Assembly: GCA_004296815.1 (NCBI GenBank)
Contig: SCVT01000429.1
Coordinates: forward strand, 1-6,077
DNA length: 6,077 bases
Origin: Reyranella sp.
GTDB taxonomy: Bacteria; Pseudomonadota; Alphaproteobacteria; Reyranellales; Reyranellaceae
Direction: 5' to 3'
The notes beneath the pieces are model-generated. The model did not search any database. It worked only from the letters and a program-made list of their open reading frames with translations, and was not told the origin of the DNA. Below are positions 1 through 5,400 of this stretch, in pieces. Position numbers and translations under genes: made by a program. Positions within the stretch are counted from its first letter, which is position 1. Every line of letters begins with the position of its first letter.

Positions 1-159
1 GAAGGTGATCGGCAGCAGCATGGCGATGGTCGCCACGGGACCGATGCCGGGCAGGACGCCGATCAGCGTGCCGAGCAGACAGCCCAGCAGCGCATACATC
101 AGGTTCTGGAAGGAGAAGGCGACGCTGAAGCCCAGCGCTAGGTTGTCGAGAAGTTCCAT
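1..159 (-). CDS. tctA: Tripartite tricarboxylate transporter permease TctA, N-terminal fragment (runs off the left edge)
   Basis: This is the first 53 codons of the large membrane subunit of a tripartite tricarboxylate transporter (TTT), a secondary carrier that imports citrate-like or other carboxylates with help from a periplasmic binding protein. The visible protein begins MELLDNLALGFSVAF, then has a hydrophobic stretch containing GTLIGVLPGIGP at about residues 30-41, the glycine/proline-rich signature expected in the first TctA repeat. The full family is about 500 residues, so roughly nine tenths lies outside the window. The ATG sits one base after the tctB stop codon, so the two genes are almost certainly co-transcribed and probably translationally coupled; only a weak GGTGAG stretch precedes the ATG. 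The family assignment is firm. The substrate cannot be deduced from this fragment. Confidence 0.9.
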   Translation of the reverse strand, partial: MELLDNLALGFSVAFSFQNLMYALLGCLLGTLIGVLPGIGPVATIAMLLPITF

Positions 160-160
160 C

Positions 161-610
161 TCACCAGACCCCGCGGATGATGGAGATGTTCATACCGAGG
201 CCGACCTTGAAGACGAGGGTGCACAGGGCTGCGAGCACGACCATGTTGCCGATCACCTCGACGAGCTTGAATTCGTCGTTGGCCAGCGAGGCGATCAGGA
301 TCAGCACGACCAGGGCCGGCAGCAGGCCGGCGCGCTCGAACAGCAGCGCAAAGCAGACGACGCCGATGGTCACCAGCGTGATCGGTTTCCACTGCGGCTT
401 CTCGACGGGTTCGGGCGTGGTCACGAGCGCCACGATGCAGATGATCACGCCGAGCCCCAGGAGGATCAGCGACAGCATCCGCGGCACGTATCCCGGTCCC
501 ATGCGGACGGGCGTGCCCAATGCCAGCTTTTGGCCGAAATAGAGCGCCAACAAGCCAAAGCCAATGAACATCAGCCCGGACAAAAAGTCCTTGCTAAGGA
601 ATCGATTCAA
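161..610 (-). CDS. tctB: Tripartite tricarboxylate transporter small membrane subunit TctB
   Basis: A 149-residue small integral membrane subunit of a TTT carrier, which partners TctA in the inner membrane. It starts MNRFLSKDFLSGLMF, and the KDFLSG motif close to the N terminus is typical of TctB. Four hydrophobic segments are visible at about residues 10-30, 44-64, 78-108 (probably two spans around a short charged break) and 118-138, with the family's R-x-GPGYVPR-type loop near residues 36-44. The reading frame is open further upstream, but I place the start at TTG (608-610) because a GGGAGG ribosome binding site lies 5 bases before it and because the resulting length and N terminus fit the family. 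The next in-frame ATG would remove part of the first membrane segment. tctA follows after one base. No tctC is seen upstream, where a TauE-type permease sits instead. Confidence 0.9.
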   Translation of the reverse strand: MNRFLSKDFLSGLMFIGFGLLALYFGQKLALGTPVRMGPGYVPRMLSLILLGLGVIICIVALVTTPEPVEKPQWKPITLVTIGVVCFALLFERAGLLPALVVLILIASLANDEFKLVEVIGNMVVLAALCTLVFKVGLGMNISIIRGVW

Positions 611-615
611 CGACG

Positions 616-621
616 CCTCCC
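616..621 (-). promoter_or_regulatory. Ribosome binding site that fixes the TTG start of tctB
   Basis: GGGAGG on the minus strand ends 5 bases before the TTG at 608-610. No ATG or GTG lies in the same frame at a usable distance, so this site decides the tctB start and explains why a TTG is chosen. Confidence 0.6.
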
Positions 622-719
622 AGTACGCGCAGTCTTCGATTGATGTTGGGCCCAAACCCCCGGGCCAGCACAAAGGATAGTAAACACAATTCTGCCGCTT
701 TGCCCAAGCGCCAAGTTCA

Positions 720-1532
720 TCAGCGGAATAGCAGTCGCGCTGCGATGATGGCGAGGCAAAGCGCAAACAAGCGCCGCAGCCAGACGACTGGCGCCCGCGT
801 CGACCACCGCGCGGCGACGGGCGCGACAAAGAGCGCAGGCAGCGACAAGGCCGCGACGCAGAACAATGCCACGTCGCCTAGCGCATCGGCCGTCCGGCCC
901 GGCGTATCCCAGTCGATCAGCAGGAATACAATCGTCGCCGGAAACGAAATGACGAGATTGAAGAGCGCGCCCGCCCCGATGGCGCTGCGGATGGGAAATG
1001 AGAACAGAGTCAGGATTGGTGTGCTCAAAGTTCCGGCACCGACGCCTACGGCGGAGGCAAGTCCGCCCACCATCAGCGGTGCCAGGTGCGAAGACGGCCC
1101 GCGAGGCTGATGGCGGGCGAGGACCAGCCGGTCGCCGGCGACCATCTTGATGGCGAGCGCTGCCGCCACGGCGGCAAACAGGAGAGTGAGCAACCTCGCC
1201 GGCGCGAACGGGGCGAGCGCCAGCCCGAGCATGGCACCAGCCACCAGACCAGGCAGCCATGTCCGCACCAGAGCGCGGTCGATGGTGCCCGCGCGCCAAT
1301 GGGCGGCAACGGCCGTGACGGAAGCGACGAGAATGCTCGCCTGCGCCGTTCCGACGGAAAGCAGGACCGCGTTGGGCTCGGCCACGCCGGCCAGGGCGAA
1401 GATTTCGAGCAGGACCGGCACCGCGACCACGCCGCCGCCCACACCCAGCAGGCCGGCCAGCAGCCCGATCAGCGCACCGGTCACCAGCAACGCCGCCCAA
1501 GCCTCTGGCGGATAGGCCGAAAACAGCTCCAT
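720..1532 (-). CDS. TauE/SafE-family sulfite/organic-anion permease
   Basis: A 270-residue, strongly hydrophobic protein of the TauE/SafE (formerly DUF81) family, whose studied members export sulfite or sulfoacetate, or move other anions, across the inner membrane. The family's internal duplication is visible: GLLAGLLGVGGGVVAVPVL at residues 23-41 and a matching GGLASAVGVGAG...TPILTLF at about 156-177, each opening a bundle of membrane segments, with a hydrophilic linker at about 132-150. Length and layout are normal. I start at the ATG at 1532; a GTG one codon upstream (1535) is equally possible, with AGGGA 10 to 13 bases before either. The frame stays open far upstream through the antisense of the neighbouring gene, but that extension is arginine- and glutamate-rich and unlike the family. 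It is 109 bases from tctB on the same strand. The transported anion is unknown. Confidence 0.9.
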   Translation of the reverse strand: MELFSAYPPEAWAALLVTGALIGLLAGLLGVGGGVVAVPVLLEIFALAGVAEPNAVLLSVGTAQASILVASVTAVAAHWRAGTIDRALVRTWLPGLVAGAMLGLALAPFAPARLLTLLFAAVAAALAIKMVAGDRLVLARHQPRGPSSHLAPLMVGGLASAVGVGAGTLSTPILTLFSFPIRSAIGAGALFNLVISFPATIVFLLIDWDTPGRTADALGDVALFCVAALSLPALFVAPVAARWSTRAPVVWLRRLFALCLAIIAARLLFR

Positions 1533-1558
1533 CACGCCGTCAATGTCCCTGTTGGTCG

Positions 1559-1587
1559 ATATTGCATGGGCACTGGTGGGCGAGCAA
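1559..1587 (-). promoter_or_regulatory. Weak candidate promoter for the TauE/SafE gene
   Basis: On the minus strand TTGCTC (1582-1587) and CAATAT (1559-1564) are separated by 17 bases and would start transcription near 1552, about 20 bases before the gene. Each hexamer matches the sigma-70 consensus at only three of six positions, so this is a suggestion based on spacing and place. Confidence 0.2.
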
Positions 1588-1601
1588 ACTCCCGGCCAAT
1601 G

Positions 1602-1615
1602 TGAACGGCCGTTCA
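1602..1615. promoter_or_regulatory. Perfect 14-bp palindrome, candidate TetR-family operator
   Basis: TGAACGGCCGTTCA reads the same on both strands without a mismatch. It lies in the gap between the divergent TauE/SafE and phosphotransferase genes, 47 bases before the ATG at 1662 and just before the G-rich stretch (1616-1620) that could serve the alternative GTG start at 1629. Length and the TGAAC-N4-GTTCA half-site pattern suit a homodimeric TetR-family repressor, and a TetR gene is the second gene of the operon that begins here. Simple autorepression is the likely reading. I found no second copy in the other gene gaps. Binding is inferred. Confidence 0.5.
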
Positions 1616-1661
1616 GGGGGCTTTTCGAGTGGCGCGACGAGGTCCGGACTATATCGGCACG

Positions 1662-2708
1662 ATGGAGGTGCAGGAGAAGCACCGCTTCGACGAGCAGTCG
1701 CTCGGCCGCTTCATGGCGGCCAACGTGCCGGGCTTCGCGGCGCCCATGAAGGTCGAGCAGTTCAAGGGCGGCCAGTCCAACCCGACCTACCGGCTGACCG
1801 ACGGGGCGGGCCGGCAATATGTGCTGCGCCGCAAGCCGCCCGGCAAGCTCCTGCCGTCGGCCCACGCCGTCGACCGCGAGTTCCGCGTCATCTCGGCGTT
1901 GAACAAGACCGACGTGCCGACGCCCCGGGCCTACGCGCTCTGCGAGGACGAGAGCGTCGTCGGCACCGCCTTCTACATCATGGAGTATTGCGACGGCCGC
2001 GTGCTCTGGGATCCGTTGCTGCCCGACGTCCCGAAGGAGGGGCGGCTCGCGATCTATCGCGCCAAGTTCGAGAGCCTGGTGCGGCTCCATCGCGTCGACT
2101 ACGCCGCCCTCGGGCTCGCCGATTTCGGCCGGCCGGGCAGCTACGTCGCGCGCCAGATCTCGCGCTGGGGCAAGCAGTACAAGGCGTCGGAGACCGAGCG
2201 CATCGAGGCCATGGACCGGCTGCTCGACTGGCTGCCCGCCAACCTGCCGGCCAACGACGAGACCGTGCTGGTGCACGGCGACTACCGTCTCGACAACATG
2301 ATCTTTCATGCCTCTGAGCCGCGCGTGCTGGGCATCATCGACTGGGAAATCTCGACGCTCGGCGATCCGTTGGCCGAGCTCTCCTATCTCTGCATGCTGT
2401 GGCGGACGCCGAAGGATTGGGGCGGCCTGCTCGGCCACGACCTCGTCGGTCTCGGCCTGCCGACCGAGGCCGATATGGTCGGCTGTTACTGTGAGCTCTC
2501 TAAGCGACCGCTGCCACCGGCCGCGCTGTGGGACTTCTACATGGCCTACAACCTCTTCCGCGTGTCGTGCATCCGGCAGGGTGTCTATGCCCGCTCGCTC
2601 GACGGCACGGCAGCCAACGTGCGCGCTGCCGACTCCGGCAAGCTGGTGCGGCCTGCCGCGGAACTCGGATGGGGCATCGTCGAACGGATGGCTGGAGGTG
2701 CACGATGA
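1662..2708 (+). CDS. Phosphotransferase-family (APH/choline-kinase fold) protein, ACAD10/LvaA-like
   Basis: A 348-residue protein with the aminoglycoside phosphotransferase/kinase fold. Visible motifs, in order, are GGQSNPTY at 36-43 (nucleotide-binding loop), VLRRKPPG at 54-61 with the likely ATP-contacting Lys58, Glu73 in the following helix, hinge-like MEYC at 107-110, the Brenner motif HGDYRLDN at 205-212 with catalytic Asp207, and IDWE at 226-229 with metal-binding Asp227, followed by LGDPLAEL. All key residues are present, so an active kinase is expected. The RKPPG and IDWExSTLGDPLxEL pattern is that of the subfamily fused to acyl-CoA dehydrogenase in ACAD10/11 and standing alone as LvaA, which phosphorylates 4-hydroxyacyl-CoA; antibiotic resistance is unlikely. 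Substrate is inferred only. The start at ATG 1662 leaves no clear ribosome site; GTG 1629, 8 bases after a G-rich run, would add 11 residues. The stop overlaps the next gene's ATG by 4 bases. Confidence 0.88.
   Translation: MEVQEKHRFDEQSLGRFMAANVPGFAAPMKVEQFKGGQSNPTYRLTDGAGRQYVLRRKPPGKLLPSAHAVDREFRVISALNKTDVPTPRAYALCEDESVVGTAFYIMEYCDGRVLWDPLLPDVPKEGRLAIYRAKFESLVRLHRVDYAALGLADFGRPGSYVARQISRWGKQYKASETERIEAMDRLLDWLPANLPANDETVLVHGDYRLDNMIFHASEPRVLGIIDWEISTLGDPLAELSYLCMLWRTPKDWGGLLGHDLVGLGLPTEADMVGCYCELSKRPLPPAALWDFYMAYNLFRVSCIRQGVYARSLDGTAANVRAADSGKLVRPAAELGWGIVERMAGGAR
2694..2700 (+). promoter_or_regulatory. Ribosome binding site of the tetR gene, inside the end of the kinase gene
   Basis: GGAGGTG ends 4 bases before the ATG at 2705. 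It selects this internal start although the frame is open from further upstream, and it supports translational coupling across the ATGA overlap. Confidence 0.75.
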
Positions 2709-3367
2709 CGAAGCGCAAGTCGGTACGGATCGCGGAGGAGACGCTGCCCGTCGCCGAGCGCGAGCCGCGCGCCCCGGTCGAGGCGATCCGCGCCGCCGCC
2801 TTCGCCCAGTTCGCCGAACGCGGCTATCCCGTGGTGACGGTGCGCGACATCATGAAGGCCTGCGGGCTGACGCAGGGTGCGCTCTACAACCACTTCAAGT
2901 CGAAGGACGAGCTGCTCCACGACATCATCACTTCGACGCAGGGCGAACTCGAACGGCTGTGTCAGCAGGCGGTCGCCGGCGTCGGCGACGATCCGCGCGC
3001 CAAGCTCGCGGCCTTCGTGCGCGTCTACGTCATGCGTCATTGCCGCATGAGAATCGAGGCGCTGGTCGCCAACCGAGAGATCGGCTGGCTGGATGCGACG
3101 CGCGTCGCCGACATCAGGCGCAGCCGCCGCGCCATCCGCGACATCCTGGTGACAATTCTACGCCAGGGCGTCGAGGGCGGAGTCTTCGACCCGCCGCAGG
3201 TCGACGGACGCAGCGACCTCAAGGCGATCGCCATGGCTCTGCTTGACCAGTGTACACACATCTCCATGTGGTACGGTCCGGGCGGCGACTTCGGCGAGGA
3301 GCAGATGGCCAAGCTCTATGTGGAGATGGCCCTGCGCGCCGTGGGAGCCAAGCCTCAGTCTGTTTGA
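2705..3367 (+). CDS. TetR/AcrR-family transcriptional regulator
   Basis: A 220-residue DNA-binding regulator of the TetR family. The N-terminal three-helix domain covers about residues 24-73. It includes AAFAQFAERGYPVVTVRDI, the helix-turn-helix DIMKACGLTQGALYNHF at 48-64, and the usual FKSKDELL end of the domain. It is preceded by about 24 charged residues. The rest (about 75-215) is the helical ligand-binding and dimerisation part, which in many related regulators of fatty-acid and steroid catabolism binds an acyl-CoA; the sequence alone does not name the ligand. The start at 2705 is chosen for its strong GGAGGTG site and the 4-base overlap with the kinase gene. Being in one operon with the kinase suggests it senses that enzyme's substrate or product and represses its own operon, perhaps through the palindrome at 1602-1615. 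Confidence 0.92.
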   Translation: MTKRKSVRIAEETLPVAEREPRAPVEAIRAAAFAQFAERGYPVVTVRDIMKACGLTQGALYNHFKSKDELLHDIITSTQGELERLCQQAVAGVGDDPRAKLAAFVRVYVMRHCRMRIEALVANREIGWLDATRVADIRRSRRAIRDILVTILRQGVEGGVFDPPQVDGRSDLKAIAMALLDQCTHISMWYGPGGDFGEEQMAKLYVEMALRAVGAKPQSV

Positions 3368-3401
3368 CCCAATGGCAGCCTGATCATCTGGAGTGGCGGA
3401 C

Positions 3402-4175
3402 ATGTTGGTGCGTAGTGCGGCCCTGATCGCGATCCTTGTGTCGGCCCTGGCCTGCACGCCGGACCAGGCCGATACGTCGCTGCCCGCGGGCCGCAGCCCG
3501 CAGCTCGCGGCCGCGCCCGGCGGCTCCTCGGTGCCCGCCGCGCGCTGGCGCGCCGTCCTGATCGCCGGCGACAACAACAGCCCATCCTTCGACAACGGCG
3601 TCGATGCGCTGCGCGACAAGCTGGCTGCCCACGGCGTGCGCGACGTACGTGTGCTCACCTCCGACCCGCGGCGCAATCCGTCGGTGCCGGTCGCCACGGT
3701 GGCCAACGTCTCGTCGGCGCTGCGCACCCAGGGCGGCGAGGCCTGCCTCGTCTTCATCACCAGCCACGGCGACGAGCGTGGCGTGGCGCTCAAGGCGGCC
3801 AACGGCATTCTGGGGCCCGGCTCGCTCGACAGCGCGCTCGATGCCGGCTGCAGCGCGCGGCCGACCGTTCTGATCGTCTCGGCCTGCCACAGTGGTGTGT
3901 TCCTGACGTCGGCGATGCGCCAGCCGAACCGCGTCGTGCTGACGGCGGCCGCGGCCGACCGTGTGAGCTTCGGCTGCGGCGCGGGCGACCAGTACACCTA
4001 TTATGACCAGTGCCTGCTGCAGAACTTCGACGGCGCCGCGACCTGGGGCCAGCTCGCGCAGTCGACACGCGCCTGCGTTCAGGCGCTCGAGCAACGCATG
4101 GGCATCCGCCGGCCCTCGCAGCCGCAGATCTTCGTCGGCAGCTCGGTCGCCGACCTCCGCATCCCGGGCCGTTAG
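3402..4175 (+). CDS. C13 (legumain-like) family cysteine peptidase, predicted lipoprotein
   Basis: A 257-residue protein of clan CD, family C13, the bacterial branch of the legumain/GPI8 peptidases. The N terminus is a short export signal (MLVRSAALIAILVSALAC) with a passable lipobox placing the lipid on Cys18, so an outer- or inner-membrane-anchored periplasmic protein is likely. A low-complexity Pro/Ala/Gly linker reaches about residue 47. The catalytic domain then shows WRAVLIAGDNN (49-59), the His motif FITSHGD with His122, the Cys motif VSACHSG with Cys162, and ADRVSFGCG (187-193), probably forming the specificity pocket. Five further cysteines (115, 150, 192, 204, 225) suit disulfides in an exported protein. 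I start at ATG 3402, 8 bases after GGAG; GTG 3393 would add three residues. It begins 34 bases after tetR and may share its transcript. Substrate and role are unknown. Confidence 0.88.
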   Translation: MLVRSAALIAILVSALACTPDQADTSLPAGRSPQLAAAPGGSSVPAARWRAVLIAGDNNSPSFDNGVDALRDKLAAHGVRDVRVLTSDPRRNPSVPVATVANVSSALRTQGGEACLVFITSHGDERGVALKAANGILGPGSLDSALDAGCSARPTVLIVSACHSGVFLTSAMRQPNRVVLTAAAADRVSFGCGAGDQYTYYDQCLLQNFDGAATWGQLAQSTRACVQALEQRMGIRRPSQPQIFVGSSVADLRIPGR

Positions 4176-4561
4176 CGGTCTATCACCGCGATCACGTCGC
4201 AGGTCACCTGATGGGTGCTGTCGGCCCCCAGGGTGAGCGTGTGCCGCGCAGGGCGTGAGTTCTCGTCGGGGAACATCTTCACCCACTCGTCGTTCAGCGC
4301 CGCGCGACCGGTCGAGGGCTGCTTCATCCAGAAGTTGATCTTGATGATGTCGTCAGGCGTGCCGCCCGCGGCTTCGACGAACAGCCGGACGTGCTTGAAG
4401 ATGTTGATGACCTGTCCCGCCAGGTCGGGCGGCACGTTGCGCGTGCCGGGCTCGGTGCCGTTCATGATGCTCGACATAGCGATGTTGCCAATGCGGCTGC
4501 CGTTGGGGATCGGGTTCTGGTGCTTGTAGCCCGGGTAGTTGACGCTCTTGCGCTTGGCCAT
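4172..4561 (-). CDS. RidA (YjgF/YER057c/UK114) family protein
   Basis: A 129-residue protein of the RidA superfamily, small cytosolic trimers whose best-known members hydrolyse reactive enamine/imine intermediates to ketoacids plus ammonia. The sequence covers the whole domain: an N-terminal strand region with NPIPNGSRIGNIAMSS, the conserved helix DLAGQVINIFKHVRLFVEAAG at about 47-67, TPDDIIKINFWM (68-79), and the C-terminal PARHTLTL with Arg106, which matches the carboxylate-binding arginine (Arg105 of E. coli RidA). The position matching Glu120 of E. coli RidA is Thr here by my ungapped comparison, so it may belong to a divergent RidA subfamily with another substrate. A GGAGGA site precedes the ATG by 4 bases. 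Its stop codon overlaps the stop of the convergent C13 gene. It is divergent from the crotonase gene across 54 bases. Confidence 0.93.
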   Translation of the reverse strand: MAKRKSVNYPGYKHQNPIPNGSRIGNIAMSSIMNGTEPGTRNVPPDLAGQVINIFKHVRLFVEAAGGTPDDIIKINFWMKQPSTGRAALNDEWVKMFPDENSRPARHTLTLGADSTHQVTCDVIAVIDR

Positions 4562-4620
4562 GGTTTCCTCCGCTCGAGACGGTAGCATGGCACCAAACGA
4601 CAGGAGGAGGAAACGATGGC
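4557..4620. repeat. Inverted repeat formed by the two divergent leaders (ridA-like and crotonase genes)
   Basis: Arms at 4557-4571 and 4606-4620 match at 14 of 15 bases as an inverted repeat. Each arm, read in its gene's direction, is GGAGGAAAC, one variable base, then ATGGC, so both Shine-Dalgarno sites and both start codons lie in the arms, 34 bases apart. Between them is a CTCGAG palindrome (4573-4578) with nearly symmetrical CCG/CGG flanks. The whole gap is 54 bases, so two promoters must overlap or lie inside the genes. I see no convincing -35/-10 pair in it. Confidence 0.7.
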
Positions 4621-5398
4621 GCTCGTGAACTACGAGCAGGACGGCGAGGTCGTCACGCTGACACTCAACCGGCCGGAAAAGCTCAACGCCTTCAACGACG
4701 AGCTGGTCGGCGCGCTGGGCGAGGCGCTGCACCGCTTCGATGCCGACGAGAGCGCGCACATCGCGATCCTGTGCGGCGCGGGCCGCGCTTTCTCGAGCGG
4801 CGCCGACGTGCAGCAGCGCCAGCTTCGCAGCCGCGAGGAGTTCCTGAAGCTCGGCGGCCCGCAGGGCCGCGGCACGCACTCCTCCGACCTGCTGACCAAG
4901 TCGGTCAATTGGAAGCCGGTGATCGCCGCTGCACATGGCTACGTGCTCGGCCTCTCGGTCGGCATCGTGCTCGAATGCGACCTGATCGTCGCCGAGGAAG
5001 GCACGCAGTTCCAGATCACCGAGACCTCGCGCGGGCTGGGCGCGGGGAAGTACTGGGCTCTGATGCATTATCGTGGCGGCGGCGCCTTCACAATGGAAGC
5101 CGCACTGACCGGCCGCTTCTTCACCGCCGACGAGGCGCTGCGGGCCAACCTGATCAACCGCGTGGCGCCCAAGGGCAGGCATCTCGAGGTGGCGCGTGAG
5201 CTCGCCGCGGAAGTCCTGAAGAACCCGCCACTCAGCGTGCGCTCCACCGTGCGCATGCGTCGACACTACATGGACAAGCTCAGCCGCGAGGTCATGTTCA
5301 TGGGAGCGCCGGAGCGGCTCTACCTCACCGAGGATTTCCACGAAGCCGCGCGCGCCTTCACCGAGAAGCGCAAGCCCCAGCCGTTCAAGGGACGATGA
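4616..5398 (+). CDS. Enoyl-CoA hydratase/isomerase (crotonase) family protein
   Basis: A 260-residue cytosolic crotonase-superfamily protein; members bind acyl-CoA thioesters and hydrate, isomerise or cleave them. Visible landmarks are TLTLNRPEKLNAFN (14-27), the CoA-binding/oxyanion segment GRAFSSGADV (56-65), KPVIAAAHGYVLG (100-112), ECDLIVAEEGTQF (120-132) and ITETSRGLGAG (134-144), with a C-terminal helical part including a normal-length end. Compared with rat mitochondrial hydratase, Glu164 has a counterpart in Glu136, but the position of Glu144 is Gly116, and the GGG of the second oxyanion segment reads GLS. It may therefore be an isomerase or another activity instead of a standard hydratase. 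Start at ATG 4616 follows AGGAGGAGG by 5 bases. It overlaps or abuts the MetE-like gene, so the two likely form an operon. Confidence 0.92.
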   Translation: MALVNYEQDGEVVTLTLNRPEKLNAFNDELVGALGEALHRFDADESAHIAILCGAGRAFSSGADVQQRQLRSREEFLKLGGPQGRGTHSSDLLTKSVNWKPVIAAAHGYVLGLSVGIVLECDLIVAEEGTQFQITETSRGLGAGKYWALMHYRGGGAFTMEAALTGRFFTADEALRANLINRVAPKGRHLEVARELAAEVLKNPPLSVRSTVRMRRHYMDKLSREVMFMGAPERLYLTEDFHEAARAFTEKRKPQPFKGR

Positions 5399-5400
5399 CC

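Noticed and set aside
649..666. GC-rich inverted repeat GGCCC-N8-GGGCC between the TauE/SafE gene and tctB
   Set aside because: The stem is only 5 bp and no T-run follows on either strand, so it does not qualify as an intrinsic terminator.
676..707. Possible tctB promoter on the minus strand (TTGGGC with TACTAT)
   Set aside because: The spacing is about 19 bases and the -35 match is poor; not strong enough to list.
696..710. Small hairpin CGCTT-N5-AAGCG just after the TauE/SafE stop codon
   Set aside because: It is well placed for a terminator but has only a 5-bp stem and no adjacent T-tract, so I see it as chance.
1533..2438. Upstream extension of the TauE/SafE frame antisense to the kinase gene (to 572 codons)
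   Set aside because: The extension mirrors the well-supported kinase gene, shows no membrane or family features, and is better explained by third-position G+C bias.
1662..2708. Reading the phosphotransferase as an aminoglycoside resistance gene
   Set aside because: The fold is shared, but RKPPG, IDWExSTLGDPLxEL and the TetR/acyl-CoA context fit the ACAD10/LvaA-like group better.
4175..4189. Hairpin GCGGT-N5-ACCGC at the convergent gene ends
   Set aside because: A 5-bp stem within the end of the ridA-like coding sequence, without a T-run; codon constraints explain it.
3384..4286. Antisense open frames of 280-300 codons across the C13 peptidase gene
   Set aside because: Low-complexity Arg/Ala/Gly/His-rich translations without recognisable domains, opposite a gene with intact motifs and signal peptide.
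2705..4561. Shared KRKSV near the N termini of the TetR protein and the RidA-like protein
   Set aside because: Five residues of a basic tail with different codons; the proteins are otherwise unrelated, so coincidence is likely.
4172..5341. Long minus-strand open frame (389 codons) running antisense through the crotonase gene into the ridA-like gene
   Set aside because: Only its last 129 codons look like a protein family. The upstream part is the antisense of a clear crotonase and has the His/Arg/Ala-rich composition of a shadow frame in G+C-rich DNA; the GGAGGA site marks the true start at 4561.
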